Shown here: positions 51,032 to 59,061 of the stretch, piece by piece
Position numbering within the stretch: position 1 is the first letter of the stretch
Layout: each line of letters opens with the position of its first letter
NCBI GenBank assembly: GCA_965204415.1
Contig: CBDBEL010000004.1
Location: 1,550,001-1,614,000, forward strand
DNA from: Aldehydirespirator sp965204415
Lineage (GTDB): Bacteria; Actinomycetota; Acidimicrobiia; Acidimicrobiales; Aldehydirespiratoraceae
Length of the DNA: 64,000 nt
Direction: 5' to 3'
Position numbers and translations under genes: made by a program
Notes under the pieces: generated by a model
Told to the model about the DNA's origin: nothing
Databases searched by the model: none
The model's input: the letters and a program-made list of their open reading frames with translations, nothing else

Positions 51032-51838
51032 GTGATGGACCGGCGGGGAGCGCCGGTTGATGTCGTCGGAGTCGGGCGCACTTTCGCCCTGGGCGACGGC
51101 GAGGTCGTCGCGCTGCGCGGGTTCGACATGCACGTGCCCGCGGGCGGCTTCACTGCGCTGATCGGGCCGTCGGGCTGCGGCAAGTCCACCGCGCTGCGCC
51201 TCGTGGCCGGTCTGGACACCCCCGACGAGGGGACCATCGACATGGACGGCTCGTCGCCCGACGAGATGCGGCGGGGCCAGCGCATCGGGGTGGCCTTCCA
51301 GGACCCGTCGCTGCTGCCGTGGCGGACGGTCTCGACCAACATCCGGCTCGCGCTGGAGCTCGTCGGCCGGCGCCACGACACCAAGGCGGTCGACGAGCTG
51401 GTCGAGCTCGTCGGCTTGCAGGAATTCGGGAAGGCCCGGCCCTCGCAGCTGTCGGGAGGCATGCGCCAGCGGGTGGCCATCGCCCGGTCGCTGGTCACCA
51501 ACCCCGACCTGCTGCTGCTCGACGAGCCCTTCGGCGCCCTCGACGCGTTGACCCGCCAGCAGCTCAACGACGAGCTCCAGCGGATCTGGACGGCCCGGGG
51601 CACCACCACCATCCTGGTCACCCACTCCATCCCCGAGGCGGTGTACGTGGCCGACGAGGTGCTGGTCATGTCGCCCCGGCCGGGCAAAGTGGTGGCCCGC
51701 CACACCATCGGCTTCGAGCGGCCCCGCACCCGTGACCTTCTGCTCACCGACCGCTTCCACGCCGAGGTGGAGGCGGTGTCGGCCAGCCTGCACCGCTCTG
51801 AGGGGCAGGTCGTGCAACTCGACACGGACCCCAGTTGA
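51032..51838 (+). CDS. ABC importer ATP-binding protein (SsuB/TauB type)
   Basis: About 268 residues. Walker A GPSGCGKST, Q-loop VAFQDPSLLPWRTV, signature LSGGMRQRVAIARSL, Walker B LLLLDEPFGALD and H-loop LVTHSIPEAVYVAD are all intact. DPSLLPWRTV and GMRQRVAIAR are hallmarks of the nitrate/sulfonate/taurine group. GTG 51032 or ATG 51035 may be the start; neither has a strong ribosome site, and the upstream gene ends 30 bases earlier. Its stop overlaps the permease TTG start (TTGA). Confidence 0.93.
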   Translation: MMDRRGAPVDVVGVGRTFALGDGEVVALRGFDMHVPAGGFTALIGPSGCGKSTALRLVAGLDTPDEGTIDMDGSSPDEMRRGQRIGVAFQDPSLLPWRTVSTNIRLALELVGRRHDTKAVDELVELVGLQEFGKARPSQLSGGMRQRVAIARSLVTNPDLLLLDEPFGALDALTRQQLNDELQRIWTARGTTTILVTHSIPEAVYVADEVLVMSPRPGKVVARHTIGFERPRTRDLLLTDRFHAEVEAVSASLHRSEGQVVQLDTDPS

Positions 51839-53457
51839 GCGCCACCGCCGAGGCCGCGGCCGCCGCGCCGGCACGCCCGGCGGGCAACAGCCGCCTCGAC
51901 CGGGTGCCGCCGCGGGTGCTCAGCTCGCTGGTCGGCATCGCCGTTCTGCTGCTGTGGGAGTTGCTGGCCCGCACGGTGTACGCGGGCTCGTACCGGCTGT
52001 CGCCGCCCACCGCGGTGGTGGTCGAGTTCTTCGAGTTCCGCGGCCTCTACCTGCGCAATCTGTGGCACTCGACCAAGACGGCGGCCTGGGGGTTCCTGTG
52101 GGGGAACCTGGCCGCCGCCGCGCTGGCCGTGACCGCCACCCTGGTGCCGTGGCTGCGGCGCAGCATCGGCGCAGTGGTGCTGACCGTGTTCTGCCTGCCG
52201 TTCATCGCGATCGCCCCGATCCTGCGGCTGATCACCGGACCGGGCAACGCCACCCCCATCGCGCTGTCGGCGCTGGCGGTGGTGTTCACCACCTACGTGG
52301 CCGCGCTGTTGGGCTTCGACCTGGCGCCGGGCAGCGCCCTCGACGTGATCCGCTCCTACGGCCGGGGCCGGCTCGTCGCCTTCGGCACGGTGCGGCTGCG
52401 GGCCTCGGTCCCGGCGCTGTTCGCCGGGCTGCAGATCGCCGCGCCGGCCGCCTTCCTCGGCGCGGTGGTGGGCGAGTTCACCGGCGCGCACCGCGGCCTG
52501 GGAATCCTCACGGTCAGAGCCCTGGGCGCGCTGCAGACCGACCGGATCTGGGTGATCGCGGTGATGTCCACCATCGTGGCCACCGGCGGCTACCTGGCCA
52601 TCGGAGCGCTGGGCCGGTACCTGTGCCCCTGGTCGCCCGCACTGGACGTGGGCGCGGTGCCGGTGGCCCGGGTCGAGCCCGGCCTGCTCAACCGGCTGGC
52701 CGGGCTGCTGGCCCCCATCGCGGTGGTGTTCGTCTTCTGGTACGCGTTCTTGTGGGTGTTCGGGATCGAGCCGTTCTTCGCCAAGACGCCCGTCGACGTG
52801 TGGGCCGAGCTCTTCTCCGTCGCCGAGGCGGCCGAGACCCGCTCAATCATCTTCGGGGCGCTGGGCACCACGCTGTGGACGACCTCGCTGGGCTACGTAG
52901 TCGGTCTCGTCGGCGCGCTGGCGACTGCGCTCGTGTTCGTCCTGGTCCCGTGGCTGGAGCGGGCCCTGATGCCGATCGCGGTGGCGCTGCGGTCGGTCCC
53001 GATCATCGTCACCACGCCGGTGATCATCCTGTTCGTCGGGCGGGGCCTGCTGACCACCACCGCCATCGTGGCCGTGATGTCGTTCTTCCCGACGCTGGTC
53101 AACTGCTACACGGCCATGACCCGCACACCGGAGGGGATCCTCGACGTGCTCAAGTCCTACGACGCCAACTCCACGGCCAACGTGCGCAACGCCTACCTGC
53201 CGACATCGGTGCCGGCCCTGCTGGCCTCGGCCCGAATCGCGGTGCCCACCTCCCTGCTGGGCGCCACCGTGGCCGAGTGGCTGGCCACCGGCGACGGGAT
53301 CGGGGCGGTGATGGTCACCGCCTTCACCCGCAACGACTTCAAGATCCTGTGGGTGTCGGTGGCAGTGCTCACGATAGTGGCCGTGATCGTCTACTGGCTG
53401 GTGGCCGCGTTCGAGCTCCGCACCCTCGAACGCATGGCTCCGGGAATCTCAAGATGA
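51835..53457 (+). CDS. ABC importer permease, two BPD domains fused
   Basis: 540 residues, twice the usual SsuC size. Two tandem permease units of about 265 residues each have around six membrane segments. The EAA-like loops are APAAFLGAVVGEFTGAHRGL in the first half and PTSLLGATVAEWLATGDGIG in the second. The halves differ in sequence, so this is a heterodimeric permease in one chain. Start codon is TTG 51835, overlapping the ATPase stop; no ATG or GTG fits. The stop overlaps the following dioxygenase beta gene (ATGA), which ties import to oxidation. Confidence 0.9.
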   Translation: MSATAEAAAAAPARPAGNSRLDRVPPRVLSSLVGIAVLLLWELLARTVYAGSYRLSPPTAVVVEFFEFRGLYLRNLWHSTKTAAWGFLWGNLAAAALAVTATLVPWLRRSIGAVVLTVFCLPFIAIAPILRLITGPGNATPIALSALAVVFTTYVAALLGFDLAPGSALDVIRSYGRGRLVAFGTVRLRASVPALFAGLQIAAPAAFLGAVVGEFTGAHRGLGILTVRALGALQTDRIWVIAVMSTIVATGGYLAIGALGRYLCPWSPALDVGAVPVARVEPGLLNRLAGLLAPIAVVFVFWYAFLWVFGIEPFFAKTPVDVWAELFSVAEAAETRSIIFGALGTTLWTTSLGYVVGLVGALATALVFVLVPWLERALMPIAVALRSVPIIVTTPVIILFVGRGLLTTTAIVAVMSFFPTLVNCYTAMTRTPEGILDVLKSYDANSTANVRNAYLPTSVPALLASARIAVPTSLLGATVAEWLATGDGIGAVMVTAFTRNDFKILWVSVAVLTIVAVIVYWLVAAFELRTLERMAPGISR

Positions 53458-54053
53458 CGCTCGCCGCGGCGGACGTTCCCGGCCCCGGCCCCTCCGGCTC
53501 TGCGGCCGCCGACGCCCCGGCCGCAGTCCTGGCCCGCTACGCAGAGTTGGCCGAGATGCTGTCGGGGATGGACGGTCGCCCGCAAGCCGACCCGGACCTG
53601 TCAGCCACCGCTGCGGCCGCACTGCTGCACGAGGCCCGGCTGCTGGACTCCGGCCGCTTCGAGGACTGGCTGGGCGGATGGACCGACGACGCGGTGCTGT
53701 GGGTGCCGCTGTCTGATCGGGCCCACCCCGGCACCGACCAGTCGCTGCTGCTCGACGACCGTCGGCGGCTGGCCGAGCGGATCGAGTGGCGCCGCGACCC
53801 GTCGGCGTGGGGCCAGCAGCCGCCGTCGCACACCACCCGCATCGTCGGCGGCGTCGAGGCCTGGGCCGCGCCGGGCGGAGGCCTGGTCACCCGCTCGACG
53901 CTGCTCATAGACGAGCACCGCCACGGCCGCCACCAGCAGATCGCCGGGTGCCAGATCCACGAACTGGTCGGCGACGACCTCCGGCGGCGCACCAAGATCC
54001 TCGTCGTGCCCACACTCAGCACCGGCATCCGCAATCCGAGCTTCCTGCTGTAG
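53454..54053 (+). CDS. Ring-hydroxylating dioxygenase beta subunit (SnoaL-like)
   Basis: 199 residues. After about 45 Ala/Pro-rich residues comes the beta-subunit fold: LLHEARLLDSGRFEDWLGGW, then DDAVLWVPLSDRAHPG, HTTRIVGGVEAW, and the end RRTKILVVPTLSTGIRNPSF. This subunit has a structural role in alpha3-beta3 dioxygenases. Beta before alpha is the reverse of the common order. ATG 53454 overlaps the permease stop. The TAG stop at 54051 is also the first three bases of repeat copy C. Confidence 0.85.
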   Translation: MTLAAADVPGPGPSGSAAADAPAAVLARYAELAEMLSGMDGRPQADPDLSATAAAALLHEARLLDSGRFEDWLGGWTDDAVLWVPLSDRAHPGTDQSLLLDDRRRLAERIEWRRDPSAWGQQPPSHTTRIVGGVEAWAAPGGGLVTRSTLLIDEHRHGRHQQIAGCQIHELVGDDLRRRTKILVVPTLSTGIRNPSFLL

Positions 54054-54170
54054 AGGCCGAGCGGAAGGGCAGCAACTAGTGAAGATCCTAACGAGACACC
54101 GAGCGAGGCCGTGGGCGCGGTTGCTGTGGATTGGGCAGCCCGTGAGCGCAGCGAACAAGAGCGGAATGTA
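54051..54170 (+). repeat. Intergenic repeat element, copy C
   Basis: Begins TAGAGGCCGAGCGGA at the stop of the beta subunit, like the left end of copy A. A GCGAGGCCGTGGG segment is at 54103-54115, and the conserved CCCGTGAGCGCAGCGAACAA plus GAGCGG is at 54139-54164. The middle differs from copies A and B. It fills the 128 bases between the beta and alpha genes and ends just before AGGAG of the alpha ribosome site. Confidence 0.65.
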
Positions 54171-54181
54171 GGAGTAGCGCC

Positions 54182-55459
54182 GTGGCCGCCGACTTCGATC
54201 CGTCCCCCGCCGACTTTGGTGAGCTGGTGCAGCCCCATCGGGTGCACCGCCGCATCTACACCGACCCGGCGATCTTCGAGGCGGAGATGACCCGGGTGTT
54301 CGCGGCGTCATGGTGCTATGTGGGCCACGAGAGCGAGATCCCCCGACCGGGCGACTACCGCACCACCACGCTGGGCTTGCGACCAGTGTTGATGACCCGG
54401 GGCCGCGACGGCGAGGTGAACGTGCTGCTGAACCGCTGCGCGCACCGGGGCACGGTGCTGGCCGGGGAGTCGAGCGGCTGCGCCAAACGCTTCGTGTGCC
54501 CCTACCACGGCTGGACCTATGCGCCCGACGGGCAGCTGGTGGCCATCCCGTTCCCCGCCGACCATCCGGTCGAGGACTACTCAACCCTGTCGCTGGGCCG
54601 GCTGGAGGCGGCCAGCTACCGGGGATTCGTGTTCGCCACCCTCAACGCCGACCCCGAGCCGCTGGAGTGCTGGCTCGGCGAGGCCGCCGACGCGTTCGAC
54701 ACCATCATCGACCGCCATCCCGGCGGCGAGATCGCCGTCATGGGCTCCCCCCAGCTCCTGGAGTTCGCCGGCAACTGGAAGCTGTCGTGGGACAACGCGG
54801 CCGACGGCCTGCACGCCACGTTCGCCCACCACTCCTACAACACGCTGGGCGAGATGGTGGACACCGAGACGGTCCTGGCCCGCGACCCCGGATCGACCCC
54901 GATGGTGTCCAGGGCGCTGCGCAACGGGCACATGGTGGTGGACCAGCGTCCGGGCATACCCCAGGGGCCGTGGGCCACCATGCGCGACGTTCCGTTCCGG
55001 GAGCCGCTCGAGTCGGTGCTGGCCGACGCGGGCACCGCCGAACTGCTCGACCTGGCCACCGGCAGCATGCTGAACCTGTCACTGTTCCCGAACCTGATCT
55101 TCGTGGGCAACCAGCTGCTGGTGGTCGAGCCGGTGGCGGTGGACCGCACCAGGCTCCAGCTCTGGCTCACGTCCGCGCCGGGCGCGCCGCCCGAGATCGA
55201 CCTGCTTCGCCTGCGGGTCGACGAGGACTTCGTGAACTTCGGCACCCCCGACGACCTGGACATGTTCGAGCGGGTCCAGCGGGGCCTCTGCGTCCCCGAG
55301 ATGGAGTGGATCGACATGAGCCGCGGCCTGCCCGACGACCCCGGCGACGGCGAGGGCGGCACGGTGGAGGGGCCGATCACCTCCGAGGCCCCCCAGCGCC
55401 GCTACCTCGCCCACTACGCCAAGCTGATGACGACCCCGGCAGCGACCCGTGCCCGCTGA
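54182..55459 (+). CDS. Ring-hydroxylating dioxygenase alpha subunit (Rieske)
   Basis: 425 residues. The Rieske domain has CAHRG near residue 86 and CPYHGW near 106. The catalytic iron site is NWKLSWDNAADGLHATFAHH (D at about 207, H at about 210 and 215). This DGLHxxxxH form is of the aromatic dioxygenase type, unlike the Rieske gene at 5456. GTG 54182 follows AGGAG by seven bases. The last residues (TTPAATRAR) and the stop are encoded inside the first unit of a 47-bp tandem repeat. Reductase and ferredoxin are not encoded nearby. Confidence 0.93.
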   Translation: MAADFDPSPADFGELVQPHRVHRRIYTDPAIFEAEMTRVFAASWCYVGHESEIPRPGDYRTTTLGLRPVLMTRGRDGEVNVLLNRCAHRGTVLAGESSGCAKRFVCPYHGWTYAPDGQLVAIPFPADHPVEDYSTLSLGRLEAASYRGFVFATLNADPEPLECWLGEAADAFDTIIDRHPGGEIAVMGSPQLLEFAGNWKLSWDNAADGLHATFAHHSYNTLGEMVDTETVLARDPGSTPMVSRALRNGHMVVDQRPGIPQGPWATMRDVPFREPLESVLADAGTAELLDLATGSMLNLSLFPNLIFVGNQLLVVEPVAVDRTRLQLWLTSAPGAPPEIDLLRLRVDEDFVNFGTPDDLDMFERVQRGLCVPEMEWIDMSRGLPDDPGDGEGGTVEGPITSEAPQRRYLAHYAKLMTTPAATRAR

Positions 55460-55580
55460 CCCCGACGCCCCAACCGCGGACCCCGGCAGCGACCCGTGCC
55501 CGCTGACCCCGACGCCGCGACCGCGGACCCCGGCAGCAACCCGTGCCCGCTGACACCGACGCCCCAACCGCGGACCCCGG
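55434..55580 (+). repeat. 47-bp tandem repeat, three copies, across the alpha stop and the PhyH start
   Basis: Units start at 55434, 55481 and 55528 with a short partial fourth at 55575. Each contains GTGCCCGCTGA: the TGA of unit 1 is the stop of the alpha gene and the GTG of unit 3 is the start of the PhyH gene. The three units differ at few positions. Confidence 0.9.
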
Positions 55581-56382
55581 CGCTGTGACCGCCACCGAGC
55601 GCAGGGCCGTCTTCCAGTCGCAGGGCGCGGTGGTGATCGGTGGATTGCTGGATCGGGATTGGTGCGAGCGCCTCCAGATCGCTATCGAGCGCTGCCAGGC
55701 CAGCCCGAGCCAGTTCTACGGGGTGCTGTCACCACCAGGCGAGCGCAAGGTGGACAGCGACCTGTTCCGCTGGTTCGACGACGGTGACATCGCCGAGGCG
55801 ACCCACGCCTCGCCGCTGCCCGCGCTGGGTGCCGAGCTGTGCGGCGCCGGCGCAGCCGTATTGATCGAGGACCAGTGGTTCTGCTCGGAGCCCGGAGCGA
55901 TCTCGCGCAGCCCCTGGCACCAGGACCACCCCTACTACAACCTCGACCGGCCCTTCGTCACCATCTGGGTGACCCTCGACGACGTGACCGCCGACGCCGC
56001 CCTGCGGGTGGTGGAGGGCTCCCACGCCACCGGCATCACCTACGCGCCGATCGAGTTCTCGTCGTCGACCACCACCATCGGCGGCGCCTCGGAGCTGGAG
56101 CCGGTGCCCGACGTGGACGCCGACCCCGAACGGTTCCCGGTCACCACCTGGGACCTGAAGGCCGGCGACGCGGTGGCCATCGACTCCCGGATGCTGCACT
56201 CCACCGGCATCCGCGAGGTGGCCGACCGGCCCTTCCGGCGGCTGTCGACCCGCTACGCCCATCCCGACACCCGCTATCTCGACCTGGGCGAGCAGGCCGC
56301 GGTGTTCTGGCGGATGCTCCCCCACGGCCTGAGCACCGGCGACCCGGTGGCCGGCGAGATCTTCCCCCTGATCGAGCCCTGA
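55543..56382 (+). CDS. Phytanoyl-CoA dioxygenase (PhyH)-family oxygenase
   Basis: 279 residues. The 2-oxoglutarate/Fe(II) double-stranded beta-helix has HxD at 126-128 (SPWHQDHPYYNLD), the distal His near 218 (SRMLHSTGI), and Arg in FRRLSTRY for 2-oxoglutarate. Family members hydroxylate small molecules or acyl groups. The GTG at 55543 lies in the third unit of the 47-bp repeat; the first 15 residues (PADTDAPTADPGAVT) are coded by repeat sequence and the conserved part starts at ATERRAVFQSQG. It is the last gene of the importer/dioxygenase operon. Confidence 0.9.
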   Translation: MPADTDAPTADPGAVTATERRAVFQSQGAVVIGGLLDRDWCERLQIAIERCQASPSQFYGVLSPPGERKVDSDLFRWFDDGDIAEATHASPLPALGAELCGAGAAVLIEDQWFCSEPGAISRSPWHQDHPYYNLDRPFVTIWVTLDDVTADAALRVVEGSHATGITYAPIEFSSSTTTIGGASELEPVPDVDADPERFPVTTWDLKAGDAVAIDSRMLHSTGIREVADRPFRRLSTRYAHPDTRYLDLGEQAAVFWRMLPHGLSTGDPVAGEIFPLIEP

Positions 56383-56439
56383 CCACCCCGTCGGCTGCGC
56401 GGGCCACGCCTGCCGGCCGGGTCTCCTCCACGGACGAAC

Positions 56440-56500
56440 TGGCAGACACCTGCCACCAAATTGGCAGTCGGCTGCCACAACTTGGCAGACATCTGGCAGG
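56440..56500. promoter_or_regulatory. Cluster of TGGCAG/CTGCCA boxes
   Basis: Three sites in 61 bases: TGGCAGACACCTGCCA (56440-56455), TTGGCAGTCGGCTGCCACAA (56461-56480) and TTGGCAGACATCTGGCAG (56482-56499). The first two are inverted repeats; the third has direct halves. A further inverted repeat CTGAGC-N6-GCTCAG is at 56507-56524. They lie before the small membrane protein gene and may be a multi-site operator. Confidence 0.5.
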
Positions 56501-56584
56501 CATTTGCTGAGCGCACATGCTCAGAATGGAGCCTGTTCACACGACCGGGCCGCGGAGGCGGCCTCGACCAAAGAGGAGATCGAC

Positions 56585-56902
56585 ATGTCCAACACGAAGA
56601 CCGCGCCGCCCCGTTCGCTGACGGCCCGGTGGCTGCTGTGGATGACGGCGGTGGCCGTCACCGCAGGCGTGGTCACGGTGTCCAAGCTGTCGTGGCCCAA
56701 GCTGCGCTCGTGGTCGAGGACGCGCGAGGATGCCCCGTCATGGCCGGCCTCGACGAGGGCGCAGGACACCGCCGACACGGCCACGGTGCCTCTCTACGAC
56801 GGCGAGGCGCCGGCCCACGCGGCCGCAGCTGATGACGCCGGCTGGATCGCCTTGCTGGAGTCTTCTCAGCACGACGACGAGGTTCCGGCCCACGCGGCCT
56901 GA
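56585..56902 (+). CDS. Small single-span membrane protein, unknown function
   Basis: 105 residues, no recognised family. A basic N-terminus (TKTAPPRSLTAR) is followed by one membrane segment at about 15-34 (WLLWMTAVAVTAGVVTV). A hydrophilic outer tail then contains two copies of an (A/V)PAHAA motif (EAPAHAAAAD and EVPAHAA at the end). AGGAG lies about seven bases before ATG 56585. The upstream region carries the TGGCAG boxes. After the stop there are 285 bases to the XRE-cupin gene, empty except for the terminator at 57136-57177. Confidence 0.6.
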   Translation: MSNTKTAPPRSLTARWLLWMTAVAVTAGVVTVSKLSWPKLRSWSRTREDAPSWPASTRAQDTADTATVPLYDGEAPAHAAAADDAGWIALLESSQHDDEVPAHAA

Positions 56903-57135
56903 TCGCCGCTGAGGGGCACCGACTCCACGATGTCGCCGCGGTGGTCACCCCCGCCCCGGACCACTCCATGACACCTCGGCTCGCCCGCCTCCGCCTCGAA
57001 GGCTCGGACCGCTCCATAACCCCCAGGCGGCTCCGACTCAGCCTCGACGGACCAAGCCGCGGCAAGCGCCGAAGACCCCAGTCCGAGGCACCCTGAGCGC
57101 ACCCGCATGCGCCAAGGGCATCGACCACCAACGGC

Positions 57136-57177
57136 CGGTGACGGGCCGCTGCCGACTAGGGCGGCGGCCCGTCACCG
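57136..57177 (-). terminator. Strong hairpin downstream of the XRE-cupin gene
   Basis: CGGTGACGGGCCGC (57136-57149) and GCGGCCCGTCACCG (57164-57177), 14 perfect pairs around a 14-base loop. It lies 11 bases beyond the stop of the minus-strand regulator gene. Confidence 0.7.
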
Positions 57178-57187
57178 CGACACACCA

Positions 57188-57820
57188 CTAGCCCGGAGCG
57201 GAGACGTGGACGAAGCGGGTGGTCTCGGCGCCCAGATGGTGCCAGCGATGGCGGGTGGCGGTGGAGTAGATCATGGTGTCGCCCGCGGCCAGGCGGTGAG
57301 TGACGATGCCGCCGTCGCCGTCGTCGAGGTCGACGGCCAGCATCCCGGAGGTCACGTGGATCATCTCCCGGCCCTCCGACGCGAAGAAGCCGCCGAGCTG
57401 CGAGCCGGGCTCGACCACGTACTCGGCCGCGCTGAAGGGCTCGTCGAGGCCGGTGAGCTGGCGGCGGAAGGCGGTCTGGGGCGCGTCGGTGATGTCGTAG
57501 CGCTGGCCCTCGTCGCCGTGCGTGACCACCACGTCGGCCGACACCGGGCCGGCGAGTAGCTGCTCCGGAGTGGTCTCCAGCACCCTGGCGATGGCGAACA
57601 GCGACGTCAGGCTGGGAGCCGCGAAGCTGGTCTCCACCTGGCTGAGGAAGGGCACCGACAGCCCGGCCCCGTCGGCCACCTGGCTCAGAGTCAGGCCGAG
57701 TTGGTTGCGGCGGCCGCGCACCGCCTGGCCCAGCTCCTCCAACGCCCGGGTGTCGTGATCCCGGTAAGCCTGGGGCTGGGGCTGGGCGCTGGCGGGCTGG
57801 GGCTGGGCGCTGGCGGCCAT
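57188..57820 (-). CDS. XRE-family regulator with C-terminal cupin domain
   Basis: 210 residues. Residues 28-80 are a helix-turn-helix (VRGRRNQLGLTLSQVADGAG ... LSVPFLSQVE), residues 100-205 a single cupin (YVVEPGSQLGGFF, AAGDTMIYSTATRHRWHHLG) that would bind a small ligand. The first 18 residues are a Gln/Pro/Ala repeat (AQPQPASAQPQPQA) encoded by a 21-bp duplication and probably not functional. Proteins of this kind repress catabolic operons and respond to a pathway compound. The TTTGAT-N3-ATCAAA operators at 49892 and 60003 lie on either side at distances of several kb; it is the best local candidate to bind them. Confidence 0.9.
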   Translation of the reverse strand: MAASAQPQPASAQPQPQAYRDHDTRALEELGQAVRGRRNQLGLTLSQVADGAGLSVPFLSQVETSFAAPSLTSLFAIARVLETTPEQLLAGPVSADVVVTHGDEGQRYDITDAPQTAFRRQLTGLDEPFSAAEYVVEPGSQLGGFFASEGREMIHVTSGMLAVDLDDGDGGIVTHRLAAGDTMIYSTATRHRWHHLGAETTRFVHVSAPG

Positions 57821-57848
57821 CGGCGGGAGGGTACTTGCGCCCGACCGG

Positions 57849-59048
57849 TCAGGCGCCGGAGTCGTCGGCCGGCCCGCTACCGGCGGCGGTGCGGCCCGAC
57901 TCGTGCTCGGGGAACAGCTCTGCGTAGGTGTCGCCCTCGCGGTAGGGGTGGGCGGCCAGCTTCTCCTCGTCGATGTCGACGCCCAGCCCGGGGCCGGTCG
58001 GCGCGGTGATGTGGCCGCCGCCCAGGTCGGTGAGGGCCAGACCGGGGTTGTGGCCGATGTCGGTGATCATGGGCTGGTGGGGGTCGATGTCGTACTCGCA
58101 GAGCCGCACCCTGGCCGCGGTGGCCCAGTGGAGGTTGGCGGCCAGCCCCACCACCGTCGGCCCCCCGACGTGGGGGATGACCTCGATGGAGGACCGGGCC
58201 GCGATCCCGACGATCTCCAGGCAGTTGAGGATGCCGCCGGTGAGGGTGGCGTCGGGCTCGAACACCCGGGCGGCGTCGCGGCGGGCCAGCTCGGCGTACA
58301 TGCGGGGCGAGTAGACCCGCTCCCCCACCGCCACCCGGATCGACGAGTTGTGCTGGAGCCGCTCCAGGCCCTCGATCTGGTACTGGGGCACGGGCTCCTC
58401 GAAGAAGTGGATGCCGTAGGGGGCGATCCGCCGGCACAGCTCGATGGCCGAGTCCGGATCGTGGAACCAGTACGAGTCGACTCCCATCAGCTTGCCGGCG
58501 CCGATGTGCTCCCGCACCGTCGCCACAGCCTCGGTGTCGCCGTCGATCGTGCGGCCCAGCCGCACCTTGACTCCCGCGAACCCGAGGTCCATGCACTGGT
58601 CGAAGTAGTGAGCGTGCCACTGGGCGCTCTCCTCGAACATGGTGGTGCCGGTGCCGTACAGCGGGATCTCATAGGCGCTGCCGCCCAGCAGCTGGTGCAC
58701 GGGGGCGCCCAGGGTCTTGCCGAGGATGTCCCACAGCGCGATCTCGATCGCGCCGATGGTCTGGCTGCTCAGACCCTCCCAGCCGAGGTAGCCGTCAAGG
58801 GCCACCTGGAGGTCGGCGACGCGGTCGCGTATGGCCAGCGGGTCACGCCCTTCCAGATGCCGCGAGCACACGTCGTCCACTGCGGCCCGGAACACGGTCG
58901 GGTAGGAGTGTCCCCAGTTGGTGGACGACTCGCCCCAGCCGACGGTGCCGTCGTCGGTCTCGATCCGCACCAGCGCGAAGCTGCGCTCCATGTCGGGGTC
59001 GATCTTGCGGTAGCCGGCCAGCACCGCCCGCACGCTCTCGATTCTCAT
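57849..59048 (-). CDS. Enolase-superfamily enzyme (mandelate racemase/sugar acid dehydratase type)
   Basis: 399 residues. The catalytic K-x-R is at 161-163 (GVKVRLG), metal ligands at D191 (MGVDSYW), E217 (FFEEP) and E243 (VGERV), and the general base His at 293 (IPHVGG) with D266 (EPDATLTGG). KxR plus His-Asp dyad is the mandelate-racemase pattern, shared by acid-sugar dehydratases. Next to an aldo/keto reductase of the fucose/galactose dehydrogenase type, an acid sugar is a reasonable guess. ATG 59048 is used; it lies 13 bases after the aldo/keto reductase stop, with which it is co-transcribed. Confidence 0.9.
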   Translation of the reverse strand: MRIESVRAVLAGYRKIDPDMERSFALVRIETDDGTVGWGESSTNWGHSYPTVFRAAVDDVCSRHLEGRDPLAIRDRVADLQVALDGYLGWEGLSSQTIGAIEIALWDILGKTLGAPVHQLLGGSAYEIPLYGTGTTMFEESAQWHAHYFDQCMDLGFAGVKVRLGRTIDGDTEAVATVREHIGAGKLMGVDSYWFHDPDSAIELCRRIAPYGIHFFEEPVPQYQIEGLERLQHNSSIRVAVGERVYSPRMYAELARRDAARVFEPDATLTGGILNCLEIVGIAARSSIEVIPHVGGPTVVGLAANLHWATAARVRLCEYDIDPHQPMITDIGHNPGLALTDLGGGHITAPTGPGLGVDIDEEKLAAHPYREGDTYAELFPEHESGRTAAGSGPADDSGA

Positions 59049-59061
59049 CTCGGTCGCTCCC

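Noticed and set aside
55434..55580. Possible CRISPR-like or attachment repeats
   Set aside because: The units are contiguous, without spacers, and clearly arise from duplication of a gene junction.
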